From Mogibacterium sp. (GTDB lineage: Bacteria > Bacillota > Clostridia > Peptostreptococcales > Anaerovoracaceae): a stretch of 64,000 bases of DNA. A program made the position numbers and the translations under genes. Below, one piece after another: positions 43,372-51,995 of the stretch (position 1 is its first letter; each line of letters starts with the position of its first letter). The stretch spans positions 52,016 through 116,015 of the forward strand of contig JAFWGQ010000047.1 of assembly GCA_017512365.1 (NCBI GenBank), given 5' to 3'. The notes below the pieces were generated by a model, which ran no database searches, was not told the DNA's origin, and was given only the letters and a program-made list of their open reading frames with translations.

Positions 43372-43411
43372 CAGTGCATAAGGGACATATTCCCCTGCCG
43401 CAATGTTCACC

Positions 43412-43445
43412 AAAAAAGGTCACCGGTTTTCGCCGGTGGCCTTTT
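43412..43445. terminator. Bidirectional terminator between the oxidoreductase and cytX
   Basis: Nine-bp arms GGTCACCGG and CCGGTGGCC (one G-U) with TTTT on the + side and TTTTTT on the - side. It serves both convergent units. Confidence 0.9.
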
Positions 43446-43463
43446 CGCTTGACATGTTCTCTA

Positions 43464-44636
43464 TCATTCCTTCCTTCCGTCCGCTATCCTGCCCGCGATG
43501 ACGCAGATAACAAGAGTCGCGGCGATGTCTATCAGCGTGCTTCCGAGCGGCAGATCGACCGTCATGAGCAGTCTGTACAGCAGAAAGCCCGCGAACCATA
43601 TCACGAGATTGCGGACGCAGAACAGGCTCTCCTCACGGCTCTGCTTAAGTATGAAGAAGTCCGCGAGCATCACGGCTATCATCGGCGCGAACACCGAGCC
43701 GATCAGATAGAGAAATCCCGTTATGTCATCCATCGGGAAGAGCATGGCAGCGATGGTCCCGACAGCCGCTGCTGCGACCGCCACATGCTTTCCTCTGATC
43801 TTTTCAGAGAAAAGCTCGCTCGATACTCCGGCCGAATAAGCGTCCAGGAATGTTGTGGTCACGGTGGAGAGCACTATTATCACAAGTCCCGCGACGCCGA
43901 GTCCCGCCCTGAGCATGATCTCCGCTATATCCCCCGTTCCGGTGAGTATGGCCGCCCCCATGCCTATGATATACATCCAGCAGCTCACGAGTCCATACAC
44001 CGCAGCCGACCACGCCGAAGCCTTTACCGGTTCTTTCGCCTCCCTTGTATAGTCGCTTATGAGCGGCAGCCATGAAAGAGGCATGGCCACGCTGAGCTCC
44101 ATCGCGGCTCCGAAGGACATCCCTCCCGCTGCAGGCGCCGAAAGATCCCCTTTTCTGAATATGACGGCGGACAGTATGACAGTCAGTATGAACAGAGCGC
44201 TCATGGCTATGACGTTGACCTTTCCGAGGCTCTGTATCCCTATGGATATCCAGAGCACGATGAGCCCGCCTATGACGAGCGCCCATATCCAGCGCCCGCA
44301 CGGAAGAGCTCCGTCCGCGGCAAGAGCTCCGTCGTATATCATGATCGCCGTCCACCCCACAAGCTGCAGCACGTTCAGAGCCGCAAAGAGGAAGGCTCCC
44401 CTGTTTCCGAAGCTGAGAGTTACGGTCTCCATGGCGCTCATGCGCCTTTTGCCACCTATGCATCCCGCCAGAAAGAGCAGGAAGCAGCCTATTACATGTC
44501 CTGCGACTATCGACAGAAGTCCCTTTCCGAATCCGAGCGGCGCCAGATATGTGCCGGACAGGATCTCTGCGATGCTGACTCCTGCCCCGAACCAGATGAG
44601 GGCGTTGTCAAAAATGCCTGTTCTTCTTTCAGTCAT
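43464..44636 (-). CDS. cytX: CytX-type hydroxymethylpyrimidine transporter
   Basis: A 390-residue NCS1-family permease with about 12 helices, starting RRTGIFDNALIWFGAGVSIAEILSGTYLAPLGFGKG, typical of CytX. CytX genes occur next to thiamine genes under TPP riboswitches and are thought to import the pyrimidine precursor HMP. Here it is the last gene of the thiM-thiE-HAD-thiD-cytX operon, which supports that role. GGAGGAG precedes ATG 44636. Confidence 0.88.
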   Translation of the reverse strand: MTERRTGIFDNALIWFGAGVSIAEILSGTYLAPLGFGKGLLSIVAGHVIGCFLLFLAGCIGGKRRMSAMETVTLSFGNRGAFLFAALNVLQLVGWTAIMIYDGALAADGALPCGRWIWALVIGGLIVLWISIGIQSLGKVNVIAMSALFILTVILSAVIFRKGDLSAPAAGGMSFGAAMELSVAMPLSWLPLISDYTREAKEPVKASAWSAAVYGLVSCWMYIIGMGAAILTGTGDIAEIMLRAGLGVAGLVIIVLSTVTTTFLDAYSAGVSSELFSEKIRGKHVAVAAAAVGTIAAMLFPMDDITGFLYLIGSVFAPMIAVMLADFFILKQSREESLFCVRNLVIWFAGFLLYRLLMTVDLPLGSTLIDIAATLVICVIAGRIADGRKE

Positions 44637-44640
44637 TTCC

Positions 44641-45450
44641 TCACTCCTCCCTCAGATATTCCTCAGGCAGAGCGAAATTATGCATCATCGGCCCATGTCC
44701 GGCTCCGAGATCGAGCATTGCAGCCAGCGCTCCCGACAGATATGCCTTTGCTCTTTCGACCGACTCCTGAAGGCCGCAGCCCTTTGCGAGGTTCGATGCT
44801 ATCGCGCTCGAAAGCGTGCAGCCCGTGCCGTGGGTATTCGGATTGTCTATGCGCCGTCCTCTGAACCATACAGCTTCCGCCATGCCCGGTCCGTAAAGCA
44901 CATCGTTCGCGTCGTTTATTCGATGGCCGCCTTTTACAAGGGCCGCGCATCCGTATAGTCCGCAGAGCTTTTTCGCTGCCTCCGCCATGCCGTCCTCATC
45001 GGATATGCTCATGCCGGAAAGTATCTCCGCCTCAGGTATGTTGGGAGTTATCACCGTCGCGAGCGGAAGTATCTCGCTCTTAAGGGTCCCTATGGCGTCC
45101 TCCTCTATGAGTCTGGCTCCGCTCGTTGCGACCATCACCGGATCCGCGACTATGTTGCGCGCTCCGTAGTGTCTGAGCCTGTCCGCTATGACGTTTATGA
45201 GCCCCGAGGATGATACCATCCCTATCTTGACGGCATCCGGAAAAATGTCTTCAAATACTGCATCCAGCTGCTGCTTCAGAAAATCAGGAGAAGCCTCCAT
45301 AATGCCTGTTACGCCGGCAGTGTTCTGTGCGGTGAGCGCCGTTACCGCGCTCATGGCATAGACTCCATTCATGGTCATCGTCTTGATGTCAGCCTGGATA
45401 CCGGCGCCTCCGCAGGAATCCGATCCTGCGATCGTCAATGCTTTTCTCAT
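44641..45450 (-). CDS. thiD: HMP/HMP-phosphate kinase ThiD
   Basis: A 269-residue ribokinase-family enzyme that converts hydroxymethylpyrimidine to its diphosphate in two steps. Motifs: TIAGSDSCGGAGIQADIKTM, VTALTAQNTAGVTGI, DPVMVATSGARL, TPNIPEAEIL, LVKGGHR and NTHGTGCTLSSAIASNLAKG (the catalytic GTGC region). It supplies HMP-PP for ThiE. AAAGGAG precedes ATG 45450. Confidence 0.96.
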   Translation of the reverse strand: MRKALTIAGSDSCGGAGIQADIKTMTMNGVYAMSAVTALTAQNTAGVTGIMEASPDFLKQQLDAVFEDIFPDAVKIGMVSSSGLINVIADRLRHYGARNIVADPVMVATSGARLIEEDAIGTLKSEILPLATVITPNIPEAEILSGMSISDEDGMAEAAKKLCGLYGCAALVKGGHRINDANDVLYGPGMAEAVWFRGRRIDNPNTHGTGCTLSSAIASNLAKGCGLQESVERAKAYLSGALAAMLDLGAGHGPMMHNFALPEEYLREE

Positions 45451-45490
45451 GTCGTTTTACTCCTTTCGTCAAAGCATTCACTTTTGTATA

Positions 45491-45521
45491 GCGGCGGAGA
45501 GTGGTGCCCCCGGTCCGCCGC
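45491..45521. other. Stable hairpin between the HAD gene and thiD
   Basis: Perfect eight-bp arms GCGGCGGA and TCCGCCGC. In the operon's direction no U-run follows, so it is not a standard terminator there; on the opposite strand four T follow. It could stabilise or partition the operon mRNA. Confidence 0.45.
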
Positions 45522-45534
45522 TTTTATCCTTTAT

Positions 45535-46182
45535 TTATCTGAGCATCTCACTCAGATCTCTTATGTATATCTCAGCGGTCTCCTCCATGCCCTTCTGATC
45601 GGTCTCGCCTTTGGCGTCGAATACCCCGACCGTGCGGTAGCCCGCCTCTGCCGCCGTCCTCAGAGCGTACAGAGAGTCCTCGAATACGAGAGTCTCGTCG
45701 CGCGAAGTTCCCATGAACACGGCCGCCCTGTCGTATATTTCCGGAGAATGCTTGCTGGCCCCTGTCTCCGCCACGGTGAATATCCTGTCGAGATATCCCA
45801 GAAGGCCGTTGCGCTCAAGCGCCCTTGCGACGTGCTCCGCCGGGCTCGATGTTGCCGCCGTCATCCTGATCCCCTCTTCTCTGAAGCGCTTCATGAGAGC
45901 GGCCGCCCCCGGCTTTGCCCCGACCTCATAAAAGTAAAAGTCCCTGAGCATGCCGCTGAGCCCGTCCATCACCTCTTCAGGCGTCAGACCGAGCGAATAG
46001 CGCTCCGTCAGATATTCCGCGCCCTGCTCCATGCTCATCGAGAAGAGTACCTCCGCAAGGCCTTTCTCGGGCTCTCTGTCAAGGCTCGTGAGATACCTTG
46101 CGCCTAGGTCGGTCCATATCTCCATCGAGTCGAGCAGGACCCCGTCCACATCGAAGATAACGCCCTTTATTCCCTCAGTCAT
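45535..46182 (-). CDS. HAD-family phosphatase in the thiamine operon
   Basis: A 215-residue HAD hydrolase of the beta-phosphoglucomutase-like group: VIFDVDGVLLDSM (nucleophile Asp and general acid Asp), TAATSSPAEHV, and EDSLYALRTAAEAGYRTVGV. A helical cap lies between the first two motifs. It is encoded between thiE and thiD, overlapping thiE by four bases, so it probably acts on a thiamine-related phosphate, for example thiamine monophosphate or a pyrimidine phosphate. That role is inferred from position only. Confidence 0.82.
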   Translation of the reverse strand: MTEGIKGVIFDVDGVLLDSMEIWTDLGARYLTSLDREPEKGLAEVLFSMSMEQGAEYLTERYSLGLTPEEVMDGLSGMLRDFYFYEVGAKPGAAALMKRFREEGIRMTAATSSPAEHVARALERNGLLGYLDRIFTVAETGASKHSPEIYDRAAVFMGTSRDETLVFEDSLYALRTAAEAGYRTVGVFDAKGETDQKGMEETAEIYIRDLSEMLR

Positions 46183-46838
46183 GCCTTCACCGTTTCTTCC
46201 GTCACTTTTCTGAGCCGCGCCGCCGCTTCTTTTATGTCCTTCTGTCCGTATATGGCGCTTATGACGGCGATGCCGCAGATGCCGCTCCCGGCAAGCTCGG
46301 GAGTGTTTTCAAGGGTGATCCCTCCGATCGCCACCACAGGGATACTTACAGCTTCGCATATGGCCTTCAGGATCTCATGCGAAACATCCTCGGCGTCATC
46401 CTTCGAGCCTGTCGGAAAGACCGCTCCGACTCCGAGATAATCCGCTCCGCGCTTTTCCGCGAGCACGGCCTGCTCGACCGTCTGCGCCGACACGCCCAGT
46501 ATTTTGTCCGGTCCCAGAAGAGCACGCACGTCGCCCGCCTCCATGTCGCTCTGTCCCACATGCACTCCGTCAGCGTCCATCCTGAGCGCTATGTCCACGT
46601 TGTCGTTCACAACGAAAGGCACGCCGTACTGCGCTGCCAGAGCCTGCAGCTCCACCGCTTCTTCGTAAAAGCGTCCTTCATCCAGTTCTTTTTCGCGGAG
46701 CTGCAGGAAGCTTACTCCGCCTTCAAGGCTTTCCCTGACCACCTCTGCGAGGGTCCTTTCTCCCAGCCAGTGCCTGTCGGTCACTGCGTAAAGAAGCAGC
46801 GAATCCGCAAGTTCTTTTCTGTTGTCTTTATCGATCAT
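46179..46838 (-). CDS. thiE: Thiamine-phosphate synthase ThiE
   Basis: A 219-residue TIM-barrel enzyme joining HMP-PP and thiazole phosphate. Motifs: LLLYAVTDRHWLG, VSFLQLREKELDEGRFYEEA, VPFVVNDNVDIALRMDADGVHVGQSDM, ADYLGVGAVFPTGSKDDA and IPVVAIGGI. All phosphate- and diphosphate-binding residues appear present. It starts four bases after thiM. Confidence 0.96.
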   Translation of the reverse strand: MIDKDNRKELADSLLLYAVTDRHWLGERTLAEVVRESLEGGVSFLQLREKELDEGRFYEEAVELQALAAQYGVPFVVNDNVDIALRMDADGVHVGQSDMEAGDVRALLGPDKILGVSAQTVEQAVLAEKRGADYLGVGAVFPTGSKDDAEDVSHEILKAICEAVSIPVVAIGGITLENTPELAGSGICGIAVISAIYGQKDIKEAAARLRKVTEETVKA

Positions 46839-46842
46839 CGTT

Positions 46843-47664
46843 TTACCTTATTTCGTACTTCGCGCCTTCTTCCAGAGTCTTTGCATCCATGTTGTATATC
46901 GCGTCGATTATGCGGTTTCTGTACGTGGAGTTGCCGTCCCCTTCCTGCATGCGGCTCCATCCGGTCTCACCCGCAAGTCCCATGGCGCAGACCGCTGCAG
47001 CTGCCGCCTCGAGCTTCGCGTCAGGGTTCGCTGCGAGGAAAGCTGTCATCATTCCCGAGAGCTGGCAGCCTGTGCCTGTTATCTTTCCCATCTCCGGACG
47101 GCCGTTCCTGATCACAAAGCATCTGTCAGCGTCGGCCACAAGGTCGATCGCGCCTGTCACCGCGATCACAGCCCCCGTCTTTTCGGCAAGTCTCTTTACG
47201 AAGGCGACCGAGCTGTCTAGGGTCTCCTCTGTGACAGCATCTGCGACATCAGCGTCGACGCCCTTTGTGGTCCCGCTCCCGGATGCGAGGGTCTTTATCT
47301 CGGATATATTGCCCCTTATCGCCGTGAAGCTAAGCTCATCCATCAGACTTACGGCTGTGTCTGTCCGAAGAGCCGACGCCCCTGCGCCGACAGGATCAAG
47401 CAGGAGAACGTGACCGAGCTCCTGCGCTCTTCTGCCCGCCCTGTGCATGGCCTCTATGCTGCTCCTGTTGAGTGTCCCGATGTTTATGTTCAGGCCGCCG
47501 CAGATCGAAGTGATATCCTCGACATCCTCAGGCTCGTCAGACATTATGGGACTTCCGCCGCACGCGAGCAGGATGTTCGCGACATCGTTCACAGTCACAT
47601 AATTGGTGATGTTATGCACCAGCGGCACGTTTTTTCTTACATTGTCGATACATTTCCCAAGCAT
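46843..47664 (-). CDS. thiM: Hydroxyethylthiazole kinase ThiM
   Basis: About 273 residues. It phosphorylates the thiazole salvage precursor. Motifs: PLVHNITNYVTVNDVANILLACGGSPIMSDEPEDVED, LDPVGAGASALRT, and the catalytic KITGTGCQLSGMMTAFLA. ATG 47664 is preferred, with a perfect AGGAGG six bases before; an ATG 33 bp upstream lacks one. As the first gene after the TPP riboswitch it shows that this operon serves salvage. No thiC or thiG is in the window. Confidence 0.95.
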   Translation of the reverse strand: MLGKCIDNVRKNVPLVHNITNYVTVNDVANILLACGGSPIMSDEPEDVEDITSICGGLNINIGTLNRSSIEAMHRAGRRAQELGHVLLLDPVGAGASALRTDTAVSLMDELSFTAIRGNISEIKTLASGSGTTKGVDADVADAVTEETLDSSVAFVKRLAEKTGAVIAVTGAIDLVADADRCFVIRNGRPEMGKITGTGCQLSGMMTAFLAANPDAKLEAAAAAVCAMGLAGETGWSRMQEGDGNSTYRNRIIDAIYNMDAKTLEEGAKYEIR

Positions 47665-47749
47665 CTCTTCCTCCTGTAAACTTAAAACAGCAGACACGCC
47701 GCGCAGGCATATCTGCTGTCATCCACATGAAGAAAGACTTCAGTCTGTA

Positions 47750-47831
47750 TATCCCTACGTTGGCATTATCCAAATCAGGTCAACGGGTCCGGACTCAGCG
47801 TCCGTTCTCAGCCCGCGTAAGCAAGCTCCCC
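47750..47831 (-). ncRNA. TPP riboswitch (THI element)
   Basis: The leftward strand carries the conserved core: GGGGAGC at the 5' side, GGGCTGAGA, ACCCGTTGACCTGA, then TTTGGATAATGCCAACG and TAGGGA. This is the thiamine diphosphate aptamer. It lies about 85 bp before thiM and should lower expression of the operon when TPP is abundant. Confidence 0.95.
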
Positions 47832-47854
47832 TTTTGTATATTTTGTATATAACT

Positions 47855-47883
47855 ATTTTACTACTGTCCGGAATACATTTCAA
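47855..47883 (-). promoter_or_regulatory. Promoter of the thiamine salvage operon
   Basis: TTGAAA (47878-47883) and TAAAAT (47855-47860) at 17 bp, just upstream of the riboswitch. Confidence 0.72.
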
Positions 47884-47908
47884 GGCTTCAGTCAGTTATC
47901 ATGTCCGC

Positions 47909-50371
47909 TTACTGTTCTTCGTTCCAGACATCCCTGTACTGCGTATATTTATCGAGGCTCGAAACGGCGTTCCACGGTATGAAGCCCCCCTCCAGTCCGG
48001 CGTCCTCGAGGCCCGCGATCTGCGCCTTGAGCTCGGCCGTCCCGTAGACAAAGGACGGAGCCCAGTTCGGAGTATCGTAGCCCGTGATCCACGTCCTGGC
48101 AACGGCAGGCTTTTCGAGTTTGTCCTGCTGTTTCTGCGCCCTGGCGCCCCAGCTGTTCATGATGCCGTACGGGTCCTCCCAGCCTCCGTCGACGCCCATG
48201 TGGTCGGTATACGGCATCGCGCTGATGGCATCCACGACATTGGATATGCCAGCCCAGTACTGGCCGTAGGCTGTCATGTATCCGTATGCGCTCTCCCCGA
48301 ACACATCGACCGAAAAATATGCTCCGGCGTCATGTATCTGATCGGCCGCGTACATGCAGAAGTTCTGCACGGCCTGTCCCTTCTCTTCACCGTAGGCGTT
48401 GCGGAAGTCCGCGTTTCCGGACTTCGACATCTCGAAGGCGTTCTCAGGGAACCTGACATAGTCGAACTGTATCTCGTCAAAGCCGAATTCCCTGACGGCT
48501 TCCTGAGCCAGTCTGACGTTGAATTCCCATACATTGCGGGAATACGCACTCGGCCAGGTCGTGCTGCCGCCGTATTCGATGCAGTCCTCAGGATGATCCT
48601 TTGCGTATATCGGGTCGTTGAACACAACGATGCGCCCTATGAGATATGCGCCTGTCTCCTTGTATGCCTCTATGCCTTTTCTGTATTCATCCCTGGAGAC
48701 ATAGGCGGTATCATAGGAAGTCGGCGACAGTTCCTTTGCAACGTCCGACTTGTAGGCCAGCACTCCGTCCTTTATGTCTATCACCACTGCGTTGCAGTCT
48801 GTCTCCTTTATGAGATCGACCCACGGTCTGTAGTTGACGGCAGCCTCGCAGTTTATGTACATGGCGCGCGCGTAATCGCAGAACTCGTTTCCCTTTATCT
48901 CAGGTCTTTCGAACGGATAGTAATCGAGATTGGAAGCACGTCCTCCGTACAGATCGTAGCCGTAATTGTCGTCCGCGACCTCATCAGCAATGCCGTTTTC
49001 GTTGTACACAGCATCAGCCTTCTTCTGGGTATCGACCATATATTTGCCGTAAACATAGCCTTTCACGGTGTCGCCGTCTTCATCTGTATATTTCACCTGA
49101 TACTTGTTGATGGATCCGTCAGGTCTGATCTTGTCGAAGCCGGTCACTTCAAGCCTGCTGCCCTTGGGAGCAAAAGACTCGATGGCAGGACCGCTCTCTT
49201 CGGAATAGATCGTAGCAGGGGTCCTGACGTACACTTCCTTTTCCCGCACGATATCGTCCGGGGACGAGACGAGGTCATCCTCCCTGACATATAATGCGTC
49301 CGGATCTTCTCCCGAATCGTCTGTTATGTCCGTACCCCCGTCGATCGACACGCCCGGCAGAGTTTTGTCGACCCTGCAGTATGTGACGCCGTCTATCTCT
49401 TTTCTGTCCGAATAATGCTTGACCTGCGTGCCCCTGACGAGTCTTTCGGTCTCGACCGCCCTGACGGACTCCTCGCTGTCTCCGGCCTCCTTCTCATCCT
49501 TTTCGATGGTGTAGACCGCCGCGTCCTTCGATGTGCTCGCGATATACGCCGTCGTATATGTATGCAGCATGGATCTGTACCTGAAGAACACGAACGAGGC
49601 CGCGAATACCACGGCCATGAGCGCCAGCACCAGGAGTATCCATTTGAGGCATCCTCTCTTCTCGGGTTCTGCCGCCCCGTGCTTTTCTCCCGCTTCCTTT
49701 GAGCGGGATTCCGCGCGTCCTACACGCGTGCTTCTTACTGCATCCGCTGCCGCAGGAGTTTTCGCTTCCGTCTTTTCAGCAGGAGCCGGTTTTCCCGCCT
49801 TTTTCTTTTCTCTCTTTGGAGGAGCCGGCTTTTCGGCCTTCGGCTTCTCCTTCTTTGCACGAGCCGGTCTTTCGGCCTTTTTCTTTTCTGTCTTTTTCTT
49901 TTCTGTCTTTTTCTTTTCGGCCTTTTTCTCTTCTGTCTTTTCGTGCTTTCTGCCGCTTTTCCCTGTACGCGAAACGCGGCCAGCGCGGACGCTTTCAGGC
50001 ATTTCATCCTGTGTGCCGCTCACAGGCAGCACTACTGCTTCCTTCTTTTTCGGAGCGGCATCTGCTGCCTTCTGCTCAGGCTTCTTTTCCTTCGTCTTTG
50101 CAGGAGCCGTCTTTTCGGCCTTTTGCTTCTCCTTCTTTGCCGGAGCATGCTTTTCGGCCTTTGGCTCTTCCTTCTTTGCCGGAGCAGGTTTCTCGGTCTT
50201 TGGCTTTTCCTTCTCAGCCGGAGCAGGCTTCTCGGCCTCAGTCTTCTCCTTCTTTTCTGGAGCGGACTTTTCAGCCTTTGCCTTTCCCTTCTTCTCCGCC
50301 TTCTCTTTTTCGTTCTTCTCGAAAGCCTTATTTAATTCTTCTCTTATCTTATCCTGTTCTTCTTTGGTCAT
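47909..50371 (-). CDS. Membrane-anchored DUF4015 glycosidase-like protein with Lys-rich N-terminus
   Basis: About 820 residues. Residues 1-240 are low-complexity K/E/A/P repeats (PAPAKKEKPKAEK-like) and are probably disordered in the cytoplasm. One helix spans about 241-266. Outside, residues about 300-480 include a bacterial SH3-like domain (VYVRTPATIYSEESG, KGYVYGKYMV). Residues about 500-815 are a DUF4015 TIM-barrel (NYRPWVDLIKETDCNAVVIDIKDG, FDEIQFDYVRFPE, YFSVDVFGES, DAISAMPYTDHM), a group placed among putative glycoside hydrolases. Its substrate may be wall or capsule glycan. ATG 50371 is chosen for the preceding AAGGA. Its mRNA is divergent from the alpha-galactosidase gene. Confidence 0.72.
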   Translation of the reverse strand: MTKEEQDKIREELNKAFEKNEKEKAEKKGKAKAEKSAPEKKEKTEAEKPAPAEKEKPKTEKPAPAKKEEPKAEKHAPAKKEKQKAEKTAPAKTKEKKPEQKAADAAPKKKEAVVLPVSGTQDEMPESVRAGRVSRTGKSGRKHEKTEEKKAEKKKTEKKKTEKKKAERPARAKKEKPKAEKPAPPKREKKKAGKPAPAEKTEAKTPAAADAVRSTRVGRAESRSKEAGEKHGAAEPEKRGCLKWILLVLALMAVVFAASFVFFRYRSMLHTYTTAYIASTSKDAAVYTIEKDEKEAGDSEESVRAVETERLVRGTQVKHYSDRKEIDGVTYCRVDKTLPGVSIDGGTDITDDSGEDPDALYVREDDLVSSPDDIVREKEVYVRTPATIYSEESGPAIESFAPKGSRLEVTGFDKIRPDGSINKYQVKYTDEDGDTVKGYVYGKYMVDTQKKADAVYNENGIADEVADDNYGYDLYGGRASNLDYYPFERPEIKGNEFCDYARAMYINCEAAVNYRPWVDLIKETDCNAVVIDIKDGVLAYKSDVAKELSPTSYDTAYVSRDEYRKGIEAYKETGAYLIGRIVVFNDPIYAKDHPEDCIEYGGSTTWPSAYSRNVWEFNVRLAQEAVREFGFDEIQFDYVRFPENAFEMSKSGNADFRNAYGEEKGQAVQNFCMYAADQIHDAGAYFSVDVFGESAYGYMTAYGQYWAGISNVVDAISAMPYTDHMGVDGGWEDPYGIMNSWGARAQKQQDKLEKPAVARTWITGYDTPNWAPSFVYGTAELKAQIAGLEDAGLEGGFIPWNAVSSLDKYTQYRDVWNEEQ
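49877..49936. repeat. Four 15-bp tandem repeats coding KKTEK units
   Basis: CTTTTTCTTTTCTGT is repeated four times in register with two variant copies, giving (E/A)KKKTEKKKTEKKK on the coding strand. It lies inside the Lys-rich cytoplasmic part of the DUF4015 protein and is a likely site of length change by slippage. Confidence 0.75.
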
Positions 50372-50399
50372 TCCCTTATCCTTCAAAAACCACCTATAC

Positions 50400-50428
50400 A
50401 CTTTAACAATTTTCGCCCCTCACTTCAA
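50400..50428 (-). promoter_or_regulatory. Possible promoter of the DUF4015 gene
   Basis: TTGAAG (50423-50428) and TAAAGT (50400-50405) at 17 bp, 29 bp before the start. Confidence 0.5.
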
Positions 50429-50436
50429 CCGTCAGA

Positions 50437-50465
50437 TTGTGCATGTACGGGAAATAATGTACAAT
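50437..50465 (+). promoter_or_regulatory. Promoter of the alpha-galactosidase operon
   Basis: TTGTGC (50437-50442) and TACAAT (50460-50465) at 17 bp, 31 bp before ATG 50497. A partial inverted repeat (ATTGTGC ... GTACAAT) frames the spacer and could be an operator. Confidence 0.6.
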
Positions 50466-50496
50466 TATCTTGCTGATAACGGAGGGTTGTGAAGAT

Positions 50497-51969
50497 ATGA
50501 AAGAATTTGACCTTACTCCGCTCATAAAAAGGCGGAGCGTTTCCGAGATCGTGCTCGATCTGCCGTGCGATGAGACCGAGCGCGTCTTTTTCAACGGATA
50601 TCAGACCTGGTCGCCTTCTCACGAGGAAAAGCCGAGCATCGCCGTCAGGACCATACATCCCCTGGTGAAAGCCATGGGCAGACCGTGGGGCACATCCAGA
50701 TACGGCGACGGCTTTTTTATCAGGACTGAGCATGACAGGCCGGGCATGTTCCACGGATTCAGTTATTTCTATAAAAGATACGAGGAGGAATACCTTCTGA
50801 TCGCGTCCACCGACGAGACCAACGGCTATACCATCTTCAGATACGACTTTTTCAAAAGCGAGCTCAGCATCAAAAAGGACGCCGGCATGCCTAAATACGA
50901 TCAGGCCCTGCACATCGTCGCCTTCAGGGGCGGCTATGACGAGGTCTTCGACGCCTGGTTCGAAGCGGCGGGCATAAAGAGACGTCCCGCAGAGCCTCTT
51001 GCCGGATACGGAAGCTGGTATAACCGCTTCACAAAGATCACGGACGAGACCATCACGGCAGATCTGGAAGGCTGCGCAAAAGTGCTTGAGCCGGGAGACC
51101 TCTTCCAGATCGATGACGGCTGGCAGGTCGCGGTCGGCGACTGGACAGCTCATCCGGTAAAATTCCCCCGCGGAATGAGAGCATCCGTCGATGACATACA
51201 CGAAAAAGGCTTTAAGGCCGGTCTGTGGCTCGCGCCTTTTGGAGCGCAGGCTGATTCACAGCTTGTCAGAGATCATCCGGACTGGCTGCTGAAGCATGAC
51301 GGAAAGCCATGGTATGCAGGATCGAACTGGGGAGGCTTCTATTCTCTCGACATGGACATCCCGGAGGTCAGAGACCACCTCAGAGGCGTGTTCGACGCAA
51401 TATTCAACGACTGGGGCTTCGATCTTGTCAAGCTCGACTTCCTGTACGCCGCTGCGCCGTGGATGACCAAAAGCGGGCCGTTCTTCGGTGAAAGCCGCGG
51501 AGCCAGGATGTGCCGCGCGATGGACTACCTGAGGGAATGGTGCGGAAACGGAATGATACTGGGATGCGGAGTCCCGCTGATGCCGGCGTTCGGCAAGGTG
51601 GAATACTGCAGGATAGGACCTGACGCGAGTCTTGAATGGGACGGAACTTTTATCCAGAGGAACGCATCGCTCGAGTATCCTTCCACGAAGAACGCGATAC
51701 TCGACACATTCTACAGAAGAGGTCTTGACGGCAGGGCCTTCCTGAACGACCCGGACGTCTTCTTCCTGCGGAAGGACAACATAAAGCTCACGGAGGAGCA
51801 GAAGGACATGCACGCCAGAGTGCTTGCGCAGTACGGCAGTTTCTTCCTCACCTCCGACAACATGGGGGATTACGACGAAGAGCAGACCGCGCATTACAAA
51901 GAGCTGAGAAAGGTATGGACGGACAAGAGCTTCACAAGCAAAAAGTTCCTGAAGGGGCTCAAGGACTAA
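50497..51969 (+). CDS. GH36-type alpha-galactosidase
   Basis: About 490 residues, without signal peptide, so cytoplasmic. The catalytic part includes SWYNRFTKITDE, FQIDDGWQVAVGDW, GLWLAPFGA, FDLVKLDFLYAAAPW with the nucleophile Asp of KLDF, and RIGPDASLEWDG near the acid/base. It hydrolyses alpha-galactosides such as melibiose or raffinose-type sugars. It is shorter than the roughly 720-residue GH36 forms, with a reduced N-terminal beta domain. ATG 50497 is chosen over the upstream ATG for the GGAGGG. The sugar symporter gene follows after 26 bp. Confidence 0.85.
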   Translation: MKEFDLTPLIKRRSVSEIVLDLPCDETERVFFNGYQTWSPSHEEKPSIAVRTIHPLVKAMGRPWGTSRYGDGFFIRTEHDRPGMFHGFSYFYKRYEEEYLLIASTDETNGYTIFRYDFFKSELSIKKDAGMPKYDQALHIVAFRGGYDEVFDAWFEAAGIKRRPAEPLAGYGSWYNRFTKITDETITADLEGCAKVLEPGDLFQIDDGWQVAVGDWTAHPVKFPRGMRASVDDIHEKGFKAGLWLAPFGAQADSQLVRDHPDWLLKHDGKPWYAGSNWGGFYSLDMDIPEVRDHLRGVFDAIFNDWGFDLVKLDFLYAAAPWMTKSGPFFGESRGARMCRAMDYLREWCGNGMILGCGVPLMPAFGKVEYCRIGPDASLEWDGTFIQRNASLEYPSTKNAILDTFYRRGLDGRAFLNDPDVFFLRKDNIKLTEEQKDMHARVLAQYGSFFLTSDNMGDYDEEQTAHYKELRKVWTDKSFTSKKFLKGLKD

Positions 51970-51995
51970 GCATTGAATGATCAAGGAAAGGTAAA

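Noticed and set aside
49533-50492. Phe/Ser-rich frames on the + strand within the DUF4015 gene region
   Set aside because: They are the complement of Lys/Glu/Pro repeats and show no start signals.
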